DNA from: Xanthomarina gelatinilytica
GTDB lineage: Bacteria > Bacteroidota > Bacteroidia > Flavobacteriales > Flavobacteriaceae
DNA length: 64,000 nt
Direction of reading: 5' to 3'
Assembly: GCF_000348685.1 (NCBI RefSeq)
Contig: NZ_ANLA01000003.1
Span: forward strand, 1 to 64,000
The position numbers and the translations under genes are program-made. The notes beneath the pieces were generated by a model. The model was not told where the DNA came from, did not search any database, and was given only the letters and a program-made list of their open reading frames with translations. The first letter of the stretch is position 1. Every line of letters begins with the position of its first letter. Shown one piece after another: positions 36,586-45,119 of this stretch.

Positions 36586-36608
36586 CACCATATTAAAAAA
36601 TAAGCTTT

Positions 36609-37766
36609 ATGTCCACGCTTAAAACAGCAAACCAAACTACAAACATACAATTACACAGTATTGAAGAAGCCATTAACGATATTAGAAATGGTAAAGTTAT
36701 TATTGTAGTTGATGATGAAGACAGGGAAAATGAAGGCGATTTTTTGGCTGCTGCAGAAATGGTAACGCCAGAAATGATAAACTTTATGGCAACCCATGGA
36801 CGTGGTCTAATATGTACTCCTTTAACCGAAAAACGTTGCAAGGCTTTGGAGTTAAACATGATGGTTAACAACAATACCGATCCTATGGAAACGGCCTTTA
36901 CCATTTCTGTAGATTTAAGAGGCAATGGTGTTACCACAGGTATTTCTGCAAGTGACAGGGCCAAAACAGTAAAAGCCCTTGTTGATGAAAACACCAAACC
37001 TTTTGAATTGGCCAGACCAGGACATATTTTTCCTTTGGTTGCCAGGGAAGGTGGTGTGTTACGTAGAACTGGACATACAGAAGCTGCCATAGATTTTGCC
37101 AGACTGGCTGGATTAAAACCTGCTGGTGTGATTGTTGAAATCATGAACGAAGATGGCAGCATGGCGCGTTTACCTCAACTGGTGGAAGTGGCAAAAAAAT
37201 TCGGTTTAAAAATTGTTTCCATTGAAGACTTGGTGGCTTACAGAATGCAACACGATTCCTTAATTGAAAAGAAAGAAGATTTTGATATGGTAACCCGTTT
37301 TGGTAAATTTAGACTTAGAGCATACCAACAAACTACCAATAATCAAGTACACATAGCCATTACAAAAGGAACTTGGAACACCAACGAACATGTGTTAACT
37401 CGGGTAAACTCTACATTGGTAAATAATGATATTTTAGGAACGCTAACCAATAATGCCGATAAAAAGTTGGACGATATGTTCCAACTGATCAATGAAGAAG
37501 GAAAAGGAGCTATCATTTTTATAAATCAGCAAAACCAATCCACCAATTTATTGCACAGGCTTTCCATACTTAAGCAACAACAAAATCACAAAGACCTGAT
37601 TAAAGCACCTAGCATTCAAATGGACAGTAAAGATTTTGGGATTGGTGCCCAAATACTTCACGATCTAAACATTCATAAATTACGTTTGATGTCCAATAGC
37701 GAACAAACTAAACGGGTTGGGATGATAGGTTACGGACTGGAAATAATTGAATATGTAAGTTATTAG
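36609..37766 (+). CDS. ribBA: RibB (DHBP synthase) fused to a degenerate GTP cyclohydrolase II domain
   Basis: The N-terminal half (residues about 15-210) is a normal 3,4-dihydroxy-2-butanone 4-phosphate synthase, a riboflavin enzyme acting on ribulose 5-phosphate. It shows DDEDRENEGD at 35-44, HGRGLICTP at 63-71 and RRTGHTEAAIDFARLAG. The C-terminal half (about 217-385) aligns in outline with GTP cyclohydrolase II. However, where active enzymes have the zinc-binding cysteines (the ECLTGD...LRCDC region) this protein has NSTLVNNDILGTLTNN with no Cys, and the REGRNIGL-like GTP motif is NQQNQSTNL. That half is therefore very unlikely to be catalytic and may be regulatory or structural. The 3' end overlaps the stop of the convergent gene by 4 nt. 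Confidence 0.9.
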   Translation: MSTLKTANQTTNIQLHSIEEAINDIRNGKVIIVVDDEDRENEGDFLAAAEMVTPEMINFMATHGRGLICTPLTEKRCKALELNMMVNNNTDPMETAFTISVDLRGNGVTTGISASDRAKTVKALVDENTKPFELARPGHIFPLVAREGGVLRRTGHTEAAIDFARLAGLKPAGVIVEIMNEDGSMARLPQLVEVAKKFGLKIVSIEDLVAYRMQHDSLIEKKEDFDMVTRFGKFRLRAYQQTTNNQVHIAITKGTWNTNEHVLTRVNSTLVNNDILGTLTNNADKKLDDMFQLINEEGKGAIIFINQQNQSTNLLHRLSILKQQQNHKDLIKAPSIQMDSKDFGIGAQILHDLNIHKLRLMSNSEQTKRVGMIGYGLEIIEYVSY

Positions 37767-39949
37767 TTTTTGTTTTCTAAAGCTTTGATTCTTTTTTCGA
37801 GGAATTGGTAATTCTCCAATTGATCTTTTAACGCAACAATTTCCTTTTGTTGCTCTTGAACGGCTTTAATAAGTACTGGAATCAATTCTATATAGCTCAT
37901 GGCCAAATAATCCCCAGGAACAACAATTTTTTCACCTGTTTTAGGATCTATATCCACATCTTCTGTAATAACAACCTCTGGAATGATTTTCTCAACATCC
38001 TGGGCTATCAAACCCAAACGTTTTCTATTGTTTGGGGAAATGGTTTCATTATAGCTATAACTTACTGGTTGCAGTTTCATCAAGTCCTCCAGCCCATATG
38101 GCAACTCCGAAATATGAGTCTTGGTACGCCTGTCAGAATAAGTCACAAAAGTATTGGCAACCACTTCGTCCCAATGTTGGTTGATTAAACTATTTCCTAT
38201 ATCGAAAGTACTGTTGGAAAATGGTACGATATCGCCATCCAAGCCTAAATTATTTCCCCCTAAATTGGCCATTTCCAAATTGTCCAAAGACAATGTTGCG
38301 TACAAATGTGAGGCATTGGCATTGCTTATCATCACATGGCCATTAAACCTTAAATTATCTGTATCAAATTCGCCATAAATCAGAGCTTCGTTAGCATCTG
38401 CATCAGAATTTTCTATATACAATCTATTGGAACCTGTTTCATGGTAACCAGCTCCATACCCTAAAAATATATTCGCATCTCCATTTGAATTTAATCCAGA
38501 TTCTGTACCAATGGCAGTATTATTAATACCAACTGTATTAAAATACAAGCTATTTGTACCTATGGACACATTAGCATCTCCAGCAGTATTGCTATATAAG
38601 GATTGTGTTCCAAATGCTATATTATCATAACCAGTACTATTGTTTCTAAGGGACTCATAACCTGAAGCTACGTTATTGGAACCTGTTGTATTAGAATACA
38701 AAGTTTGATAACCATTAGCAATATTATTATTACCTATGGTATTTGAGTTAAGCGCTCTAAACCCATTTGCCACATTATAACTTCCCGTGGTATTTAAATA
38801 TAAAGTTCTGGTACCATTTGAAACATTAAAAGAGCCTGATAAATTGGAATATAAGGCTCTAGTTCCAGTAGCTATATTATTTGAACCTGTAGTATTAGAA
38901 AATAAAGCTCTTGTACCAGTTGCTATATTATTATTTCCAGTAGTATTATTGTTTAAGGTTCGTAATCCAAGAGCCACATTATTGTTACCATTAGTATTGG
39001 AGTTTAAAGCCATAAAGCCAGTAGCCACATTATTAGATCCCATAGTGTTGGAGTTTAGAGCATTTGACCCAATGGCAATATTATTGTTTCCAGAAGTGTT
39101 ACTATACATTGCTGAATAACCTACTGCTATGTTATAATCTCCTATATTGGAAACCGAAAGAGCATCTGTACCTATTACTGTATTGTAATTTCCACCTGAA
39201 TGGTAAAGAGCATTGGAACCAATAGACACATTGCCTTCGCTAACTGTAGTAACATATTGAGAATTATAACCTAATGCCACATTGTTGTTTCCTGAAATAT
39301 TGTCAAATAAGGTTTGATAACCTATGCCTACATTATTGGATCCAGAAGTGTTACTGTGTAAAGATCTGTATCCACTGGCTGTGTTCCTAACTCCGGACAC
39401 ATTTGAAAACATGGTATAAAAACCATTGGCAACATTAAAACTTCCAGTGGTATTATTAAAAAGAGATCTGTAACCAGCAGCAACATTATCAAAACCTGAT
39501 GTATTGGAGCCCATGGCTTCAAAACCAATTCCTGTATTTTGGTTGTCTGAACTGTCATCATTGATTCCTGCTCCAAGACCAATAAAAACTGAGGATCCAT
39601 TTTCTGAGCCATCATTATCACTTTTACCATCCATTAAGTCGTTTATTTTTTCAGCACCTTTTATGGATGTCCAAGCAGCCAAGCTGTTGTTCCAATAGTA
39701 AAACCCTTTGCTTATTGTACCATTTCCAGTAACATAAACCAACATCCCATCTTGGGCTTCCGTGGGATTGCTTAAAGGAAATACATCAATTTTTGGAATT
39801 AAAATACCATCGGTAGGATTTGGTGAGATTTGATTTGAAGCTCGAATATCCAATTGTGACTGTGGACTGGTAGTTCCAATACCTACTTGGGAATAGGTAT
39901 AGGTAATCAATACTTGAAAAAATAAAACAATTAGGTAATGTTTCTTCAT
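37763..39949 (-). CDS. Fibre-like surface protein with 17-residue repeats and S74 chaperone domain
   Basis: From ATG 39949 the protein has 728 residues; the longer frame to 39988 would bury the signal peptide (MKKHYLIVLFFQVLITYTYS). The mature start QVGIGTTSPQSQLDI resembles other Bacteroidota fibre proteins. About residues 140-497 consist of some 21 tandem 17-residue units with consensus GxNNxAxGxxALxSNTT, similar in style to YadA-head left-handed beta-rolls. A peptidase S74 intramolecular chaperone domain ends the protein, with the SDRRTK dyad (Ser605 and Lys610 in this numbering), LGLIAQDVEKIIPEVV and a coiled-coil tail (QEQQKEIVALKDQLENYQ). S74 domains trimerise and then cleave fibres. 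It is a likely cell-surface trimeric fibre without a T9SS tail. Confidence 0.85.
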   Translation of the reverse strand: MKKHYLIVLFFQVLITYTYSQVGIGTTSPQSQLDIRASNQISPNPTDGILIPKIDVFPLSNPTEAQDGMLVYVTGNGTISKGFYYWNNSLAAWTSIKGAEKINDLMDGKSDNDGSENGSSVFIGLGAGINDDSSDNQNTGIGFEAMGSNTSGFDNVAAGYRSLFNNTTGSFNVANGFYTMFSNVSGVRNTASGYRSLHSNTSGSNNVGIGYQTLFDNISGNNNVALGYNSQYVTTVSEGNVSIGSNALYHSGGNYNTVIGTDALSVSNIGDYNIAVGYSAMYSNTSGNNNIAIGSNALNSNTMGSNNVATGFMALNSNTNGNNNVALGLRTLNNNTTGNNNIATGTRALFSNTTGSNNIATGTRALYSNLSGSFNVSNGTRTLYLNTTGSYNVANGFRALNSNTIGNNNIANGYQTLYSNTTGSNNVASGYESLRNNSTGYDNIAFGTQSLYSNTAGDANVSIGTNSLYFNTVGINNTAIGTESGLNSNGDANIFLGYGAGYHETGSNRLYIENSDADANEALIYGEFDTDNLRFNGHVMISNANASHLYATLSLDNLEMANLGGNNLGLDGDIVPFSNSTFDIGNSLINQHWDEVVANTFVTYSDRRTKTHISELPYGLEDLMKLQPVSYSYNETISPNNRKRLGLIAQDVEKIIPEVVITEDVDIDPKTGEKIVVPGDYLAMSYIELIPVLIKAVQEQQKEIVALKDQLENYQFLEKRIKALENKN
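38458..39532 (-). repeat. Tandem 51-bp coding repeats
   Basis: About 21 units of 17 codons encode the GxNNxAxGxxALxSNTT motif. Units are diverged at DNA level; middle units (near 38700-39100) are the most alike, which suggests recent expansion there. Confidence 0.75.
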
Positions 39950-40111
39950 ACAAAGCATGGTTAGACATTGCATATATTTTGAATACATACAAATACGTTA
40001 TTTTAATATAAATTTGTTTCCTAAATATGAGTATTTGGCAACAGCATTTACATAACTAAAATAGGTATGGACTTAAAGATGAAGAGCTTTGGTGAAGTAA
40101 TTTAATAAAAA

Positions 40112-40149
40112 AAAGGGAATGAGAATAAAAAATAATCCCAAATCCCTTT
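40112..40149 (-). terminator. Terminator downstream of the T9SS cargo gene
   Basis: AAAGGGA and TCCCTTT form the stem ends of a large-looped hairpin, followed on the minus strand by a T-run, about 20 nt after the stop at 40171. Confidence 0.5.
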
Positions 40150-40170
40150 AACATCGATTAATAGCATCTT

Positions 40171-40998
40171 TTATGGGTCTATGACTATTTTCTTTGTAAT
40201 ATGTCCCTTATCGGTATAAACTTTTACAAGATATATTCCTGACTGTAAATTACTGATAGGTATTTGGTTACCATTTAAAACCTGTGAAACTTTTTTTCCC
40301 AATATATCAAACATCTCAACAGAGATAACCTGGTTTTTGGTTGAAACATATAAATAATCTGAGGCTGGGTTTGGGTAAACAGATATAGTCGACTCGTTTA
40401 AAACTTGAGTTGGTACTGAAAGGGTTTCTAAATTAAAGCTTTCCATCCCTGGAATATTTCCAGTATAGAAATTTAAAGTGCCATTTCCATTTCCTGGGCC
40501 ATCAATATCAGAATTATAGAAACTCTCGAAAATGTTTCCAGCCTGTACATTTAAAGGATGATCGTTAGGCATAATAAACAGGGTTTCAGCTCCTGGATTG
40601 GTTACCTCAAAACTCACCAAATCTATTGGCACTCCTGCTGTATGCTGTAAAATAGTTTGGCCTGGAGGCATGTTAAATTGAAAGACATCAATATCAAACC
40701 CTACATATCCCAAACCAGCTATAAAAGCAGCATCATAATCGTACAGGTCGAACGTTCTGCTTGGAAAGAAACTTACCAAATTGATTATATGCGATGGTCC
40801 TGATGGCAATACTAAGGTAAACCCAACATCAGATACATCTGTATTGGCATTTGGACCATAAGCATCTGAATCGAAATCAGGTACGGCAATCATTTTAAAT
40901 TGGTTTCCTGTTAGGTGCACAATCCCGAACTGATAGCCTTGAGCCATAGTGCACAGGCTTGCAAATAAAAATAGAATAAAGGTGTATTTTGTTTTCAT
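40171..40998 (-). CDS. T9SS type A sorting-domain protein
   Basis: The 275-residue exported protein has a signal peptide (MKTKYTFILFLFASLCTMAQ). An unrecognised beta-rich body follows (about 21-190) with GYQFGIVHLTGNQFKMIAVP and SGPSHIINLVSFFPS. The C-terminal type IX sorting domain (about 200-275) has VYPNPASDYLYV, VEMFDILGKKV and GIYLVKVYTDKGHITKKIV. It is translocated through the T9SS and cleaved or anchored at the surface. Its first ten residues are identical to those of the S74 protein at 42005-43426. It is last in the minus-strand run that begins near 43426, with a terminator after it. Target of the body unknown. Confidence 0.88.
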   Translation of the reverse strand: MKTKYTFILFLFASLCTMAQGYQFGIVHLTGNQFKMIAVPDFDSDAYGPNANTDVSDVGFTLVLPSGPSHIINLVSFFPSRTFDLYDYDAAFIAGLGYVGFDIDVFQFNMPPGQTILQHTAGVPIDLVSFEVTNPGAETLFIMPNDHPLNVQAGNIFESFYNSDIDGPGNGNGTLNFYTGNIPGMESFNLETLSVPTQVLNESTISVYPNPASDYLYVSTKNQVISVEMFDILGKKVSQVLNGNQIPISNLQSGIYLVKVYTDKGHITKKIVIDP

Positions 40999-41028
40999 GG
41001 GTACTGGTTTTAAGAGTTTATATTACGA

Positions 41029-42003
41029 TTAATTTTGTGGTGGAACTGTAGCTTGAATGGTAAATGTTGGTGTGCCAAAACCATTGGATGGATGCGCTAG
41101 CACATTGTCCTTTATAAGGTTACTATCGTTTCCAGAACCAGAAAACTTAGCAATCCCATTTAGGTTTAAATCTGTATTTAAATATCCTGTTGATGAAAAT
41201 GTTACCGAACCAAAACCATTGGCAGGATCAGATAAAATGTAATCCTTTATGGCATTCGAATCATTGTTGGCTCCTGAAAACCTTATATAATTTGTATTAT
41301 TGGTATTTCCTGTCCATAAGGCTGTAACTCCAGACCCCAAAACAACTTGGGCATTTAAACCATAAGTTGAAAAGCCTGAATTTGTAAAATCAACAACTGT
41401 TGGGGAAGTTTCATTTAAAGCAATGGTAGCTGCGCTCATGGCTCCCAAATGGTTTCTGTGTTTCACAACTACATAATAAGTGGTTGGAGCTGCTGTCATG
41501 ATTACATTTGAAAAACCATCCAAAGCTACCACATCACCATCACGTTGAAGTAAAGCCGATTTTGCGTTTATCAATTTTTGATTGTCATTGGCAGCACGTA
41601 ATTCTATCCAAACCCAATCCACAATGGCGTTAGATCCTACCACGTTAAATACAGACGCATTGCAAGTGGCTGCATCAGGATACGGACTGGTTGTTGGAAT
41701 GTAGGCATTTTGCCTAAGATCATCGTTCATAAGTCCTGCTGAAACTGGATTTAAAAGTGGGCCTTGCAAAAAGAGTTTAGGGTCTATTTTTATTTTCATA
41801 TTACTATTGATAAACCCTTCGGAAATTTTAATGTTTCCAGTATTTAATTCTTGAACATTCACTTCGCCTATGGTATAAAGAATGTTTATACCTCCAGAAG
41901 TTGTATTTGTGCCTCCACTATCGATACTGAATTTTTCGATGCTTTGGGCACTACATAAAAAACTGATAAATAGTGCTGTTAAAAATGAACCTTTTGTTTT
42001 CAT
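41029..42003 (-). CDS. Exported beta-rich protein with internal duplication
   Basis: The 324-residue protein has a signal peptide (MKTKGSFLTALFISFLCSAQ) and then SIDSGGTNTTSGGINILYTIGE, an N-terminal pattern I recall from proteins loosely annotated as hemagglutinins in flavobacteria. Residues 100-215 include ASVFNVVGSNAIVDWVWIEL and YYVVVKHRNHLGAMSA. The C-terminal 90 residues hold two related units, one around FSGANNDSNAIKDYILSDPAN and one around FSGSGNDSNLIKDNVLAHPSN, each ending NGFG. No sorting domain is seen, so it may be retained in the periplasm or outer membrane. It lies 30 nt upstream of the T9SS cargo gene and 1 nt downstream of an S74 gene, so the three are co-transcribed. Confidence 0.75.
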   Translation of the reverse strand: MKTKGSFLTALFISFLCSAQSIEKFSIDSGGTNTTSGGINILYTIGEVNVQELNTGNIKISEGFINSNMKIKIDPKLFLQGPLLNPVSAGLMNDDLRQNAYIPTTSPYPDAATCNASVFNVVGSNAIVDWVWIELRAANDNQKLINAKSALLQRDGDVVALDGFSNVIMTAAPTTYYVVVKHRNHLGAMSAATIALNETSPTVVDFTNSGFSTYGLNAQVVLGSGVTALWTGNTNNTNYIRFSGANNDSNAIKDYILSDPANGFGSVTFSSTGYLNTDLNLNGIAKFSGSGNDSNLIKDNVLAHPSNGFGTPTFTIQATVPPQN

Positions 42004-42004
42004 A

Positions 42005-43426
42005 TTATTGTTGTTTTTTAAGTAAGGTCTCTATCAAATCCTTTAACTCATTAACTTGCACTTTTAAGTTCTCAATTTCATGCTGTTGTTCCTGTATGGC
42101 TTTTATGGCAACAACACTAAACCCAGCGTAATCAATCCCGTATAATTCATCTGCTTCCGAGAAATGCACCAATTCCGGAAAAAGAGATTTTACTTCTTGG
42201 GCTATAAAACCAATGGCTTTTGTGTTGGTAATATCATCTTTATAAACATAGGTTGAAGGTTTTAATTGTTTTACACGATCTAAGGTAGTAGGCATACTTT
42301 GTATGTCTTTTTTTAAGCTAACATCAGAGCTTATTGTGTACGCGCCTGTGTTAGCTAAAATATATCCTTTTAAAGTGGTTCCATAATGAAACCGTAAGGA
42401 ATATCCGTGTGTAATATCCCAATTGGAATTGAGTCCATCATCAAAACGAAGTCCTGTTCCTACGGATTGACCATTTTGAAAAATATGTAGTTTCCCATTA
42501 GGGTTACCATCAACACCTATCTTGTTGAAATTTGCAGAACCATCTCCGTTAATTGCTGCTACAATTTCAGTCCCTTTTTGCATTTCAATAAATTGCGATG
42601 CTGAACTTGCATTTGAAGGGATTTGCAATTCCAGCAAATCTTTACCTAATTGGTGGTCTAGACTTTCAATTCGAACCGTATTTTCAACTCCAGACGTTTG
42701 TAGAATCGAGAAAGGATTTGCTGGATTGGAAATTCCAACACCTACTTTGCCTTCTGTTTCTGCCATAACAATATTTCCATTCTGCAAGAGTTTTAGTCTT
42801 GTGCTTTGTGAACTTGAACCATCTGCTTTGGACCTGAATAGTAAGTCTGAACCACTTCCAGTAGTTGCAAACTTCCATTGATTGCCATTATTTGGATAGC
42901 CCAAAATTAGTCCTCCTATATTGGATTGAACAAATAAATCACCAACTACATGGAGTTTATTTTCAGGCGTACTGGTTCCAATTCCAACACCACCTTCCAT
43001 ATAGCTAACATCTAAGCCATTTTTAATCCATAAAGGGTTTTCAATACTTTTTGCCGTCAAGGCATAAGGGACCGTTTTAAATTCGGTGGTTCCCATATCT
43101 ACAAGTCCGCCACCTGTATTTACCTTTACATTCAAAAAATGTGAATCGCTTCCCCAATCAATAGTACTGTAATCGCCACTTACTGCTGTGCCTTCGCCTA
43201 TGTTAACCATAATGATACCATTGGAATCGGTTGTTGGTGTATGCGTTTCTTCATAGACATTGGTTTGACTTGCACCTTGTAAGATGCTAAACTGTATGGC
43301 GATAAGGTCATTGGCAACCACATTGCCTAGGTTATCTTTTATGACTGCCTTATAATTGATGCCATTTTGTGCATAAGTTATCATACTCAGCAGCATGAAT
43401 AATATAAATGTGTACTTTGTTTTCAT
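42005..43426 (-). CDS. S74 chaperone-terminated exported fibre protein
   Basis: I choose ATG 43426, which gives 473 residues with the signal peptide MKTKYTFILFMLLSMITYAQ; the frame upstream to 43528 has no such signal. Residues about 21-150 form a domain (GINYKAVIKDNLGNVVAN ... VPYALTAKSI) shared with the 914-residue protein at 47439. The middle has VGIGTSTPENKLHVVGDLF-type fibre segments, and the C-terminal S74 domain carries the SDVSLK motif (Ser367, Lys372), IGFIAQEVKSLFPELV and a coiled-coil (IQEQQHEIENLKVQVNELK). There is no YadA-like repeat block. It is predicted to assemble as a trimer and self-process. First gene of the unit ending with the T9SS cargo. Confidence 0.85.
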   Translation of the reverse strand: MKTKYTFILFMLLSMITYAQNGINYKAVIKDNLGNVVANDLIAIQFSILQGASQTNVYEETHTPTTDSNGIIMVNIGEGTAVSGDYSTIDWGSDSHFLNVKVNTGGGLVDMGTTEFKTVPYALTAKSIENPLWIKNGLDVSYMEGGVGIGTSTPENKLHVVGDLFVQSNIGGLILGYPNNGNQWKFATTGSGSDLLFRSKADGSSSQSTRLKLLQNGNIVMAETEGKVGVGISNPANPFSILQTSGVENTVRIESLDHQLGKDLLELQIPSNASSASQFIEMQKGTEIVAAINGDGSANFNKIGVDGNPNGKLHIFQNGQSVGTGLRFDDGLNSNWDITHGYSLRFHYGTTLKGYILANTGAYTISSDVSLKKDIQSMPTTLDRVKQLKPSTYVYKDDITNTKAIGFIAQEVKSLFPELVHFSEADELYGIDYAGFSVVAIKAIQEQQHEIENLKVQVNELKDLIETLLKKQQ

Positions 43427-43643
43427 TAGCTTATGTTTTAATATTAATGGTTGTATCCATAATAAGGTTAACATTTTAATTATCAAGTATTTGTTTTTCA
43501 AATCTAATCGGGTTTCAACACACAACATATCACTATTGTAACATACTATATAACATATGTAACTATTTAGGCTTAAGCTGTATTGAAATGGGGTTTAGAG
43601 GGTTTTGCTATTAGTTTTATAGCATCTTAATCGTTTATTATGG

Positions 43644-44246
43644 TTATAATGAATTGAATATAGGCTTTCTTACAATAATGGTACCTGTAACCTGGGTAGT
43701 AAAGGTGTCTGTTTGGTTGGTATACCCAACTTGCATGTCTGCAGTAAAAGTTATTTTAAAATGAGCATAAGTTACTCCTGTATAAACCGTTTGCTCTCCA
43801 TAATCGGTTATGGTGGAGCTACCAGATAAACTGTTCATAACATAATTACCATATGTAATTGTCATTCCTGAATTCGTTTCATTTACGTTGGGACCAAAGC
43901 CCAAAGCCTGATTGTTGTTCATGGTCAACCCCATAGCCAAATTAAGATTTGGTGTTTGAATTTCATCCGTTAAAGTTAAAATAATGGTGTCTTCAGTTTC
44001 ACCTTGTCCATTTGTGGATACGCTTCTAATTGCCACAACACCACTATTCCCATAACCTATTGGAAGATTTCCTGTTAAAGTTTCTCCATCTGTAGCTCCT
44101 CCCGTAAAACTAAGTTCATAGAAATGCGAATCTGTTGGTGGATTTGGGTTTTCATCTATAGGATTATCATCACTGGAACAAGATGTGTGGGTTATTAATA
44201 AAATTGCAATAAGCATAGGTTTGAATAATAATTTAATTGTTTTCAT
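43644..44246 (-). CDS. Lipoprotein of unknown function
   Basis: The 200-residue product has a lipoprotein signal (MKTIKLLFKPMLIAILLI then THTSCSSDDN, lipidated Cys about residue 23). The body is beta-rich (FYELSFTGGATDGETLTGNLP; FKITFTADMQVGYTNQTDTF) with no known domain. SSDDN after the Cys fits the Bacteroidota lipoprotein surface-export signal, so it may sit on the outer face of the outer membrane (inference). It lies between the lipoprotein at 44315 and the S74 gene on the same strand and may belong to the unit that begins with the 46-residue protein at 46044. Confidence 0.75.
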   Translation of the reverse strand: MKTIKLLFKPMLIAILLITHTSCSSDDNPIDENPNPPTDSHFYELSFTGGATDGETLTGNLPIGYGNSGVVAIRSVSTNGQGETEDTIILTLTDEIQTPNLNLAMGLTMNNNQALGFGPNVNETNSGMTITYGNYVMNSLSGSSTITDYGEQTVYTGVTYAHFKITFTADMQVGYTNQTDTFTTQVTGTIIVRKPIFNSL

Positions 44247-44314
44247 AATAGATTATTTAAGCGTTTTTGTTTTTAAAATTGAAGGGTTTGAAAGTTTGCA
44301 AAGTCATCGAGATA

Positions 44315-45070
44315 TTAATTATGTCTTACCCATTTTTGGATGTTCCCTGTACCACTGTTATTGACATCGATTCTTAAGGTATCTGAAACCCCTAATTCCA
44401 TGGTAGCAGGATAATAGTTATCGTCACTGCCCAATTCTTCGTAAATGAAACTATTACCATCTAGGGCATAAATATCTTTCCATTTAATATCTCCAATATT
44501 AAAGCCAGACAATGCAGGATCTGAGATGGTTCCTGTTTCATCGGTCACATCAATAACAATGTCATTGTTTACGGGATTGTTTCCTCCTACGCGAATCCAA
44601 CTACCTTGTAAAACTTGAAGATATACTGATTGTGGTGTGTAATGGGATTCACGAACCCATTTTTGGATATTTCCTGCTCCAGAATTATTTACATCAACTC
44701 GCAAGGTATCATCCACACCTAAACTAATAGCTGCTGGATAGTAGTTGTAATCACTTCCCAATTCTTGATGTGTATAGTTTCCTGAGCCTTGACCCACAAT
44801 ATCTTTCCATTTAATGTCTCCTATCATAAAATTGGATTGTTGTGCGTCGGTAATAGTACCAGCATCATTGTTTACATTGATTTTCATCCCATTATTGGTT
44901 GGATTGTTACCACCAATACGGATCCAGTTACCTTGTAAATCGTCCAAAGGATAGGTTGGTTGTGGTGGATTGTTATCTGGTTCCAAAGAATCTGAGCTAC
45001 AAGACACAGATACAGTTATTAGAACAGTAAAAAGCAGCATTGTTTTAATATATTTTTTAAAAGTTTTCAT
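44315..45070 (-). CDS. Lipoprotein with two tandem homologous domains
   Basis: From ATG 45070 the protein has 251 residues, with a lipoprotein signal (MKTFKKYIKTMLLFTVLI ... SVSCSSDS). The body is two copies of a roughly 85-residue domain. Each contains QGNWIRIGGNNPTNN or QGSWIRVGGNNPVNN, GDIKWKDI, ELGSDYNYYPA or ELGSDDNYYPA, and each ends SG(A/T)GNIQKWVR. The repeated WIRxGGNN and IKWKDI motifs suggest a small beta-barrel or lipocalin-like fold, but I do not recognise it. It is probably exposed at the cell surface. It is in the run downstream of the 46044 small protein. Confidence 0.78.
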   Translation of the reverse strand: MKTFKKYIKTMLLFTVLITVSVSCSSDSLEPDNNPPQPTYPLDDLQGNWIRIGGNNPTNNGMKINVNNDAGTITDAQQSNFMIGDIKWKDIVGQGSGNYTHQELGSDYNYYPAAISLGVDDTLRVDVNNSGAGNIQKWVRESHYTPQSVYLQVLQGSWIRVGGNNPVNNDIVIDVTDETGTISDPALSGFNIGDIKWKDIYALDGNSFIYEELGSDDNYYPATMELGVSDTLRIDVNNSGTGNIQKWVRHN

Positions 45071-45119
45071 GATGTGTGTATTTAAATTGGTTTTCATATT
45101 ATTTTAATATTCATGTGTT

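Noticed and set aside
38787-39119. Plus-strand ORF of 110 codons opposite the fibre repeats.
   Set aside because: It is the antisense shadow of the 51-bp repeats; its own repetitive pattern mirrors the minus-strand codons.
43524-43560. Cluster of AACATAT/AACATAC/AACATAT upstream of the S74 gene at 42005-43426, first read as a third copy of the operator.
   Set aside because: The boxes are on the opposite strand relative to the gene, and the spacings (16 and 12 bp) do not match the 21-bp phase of the two identical operators. It may be chance in AT-rich DNA.
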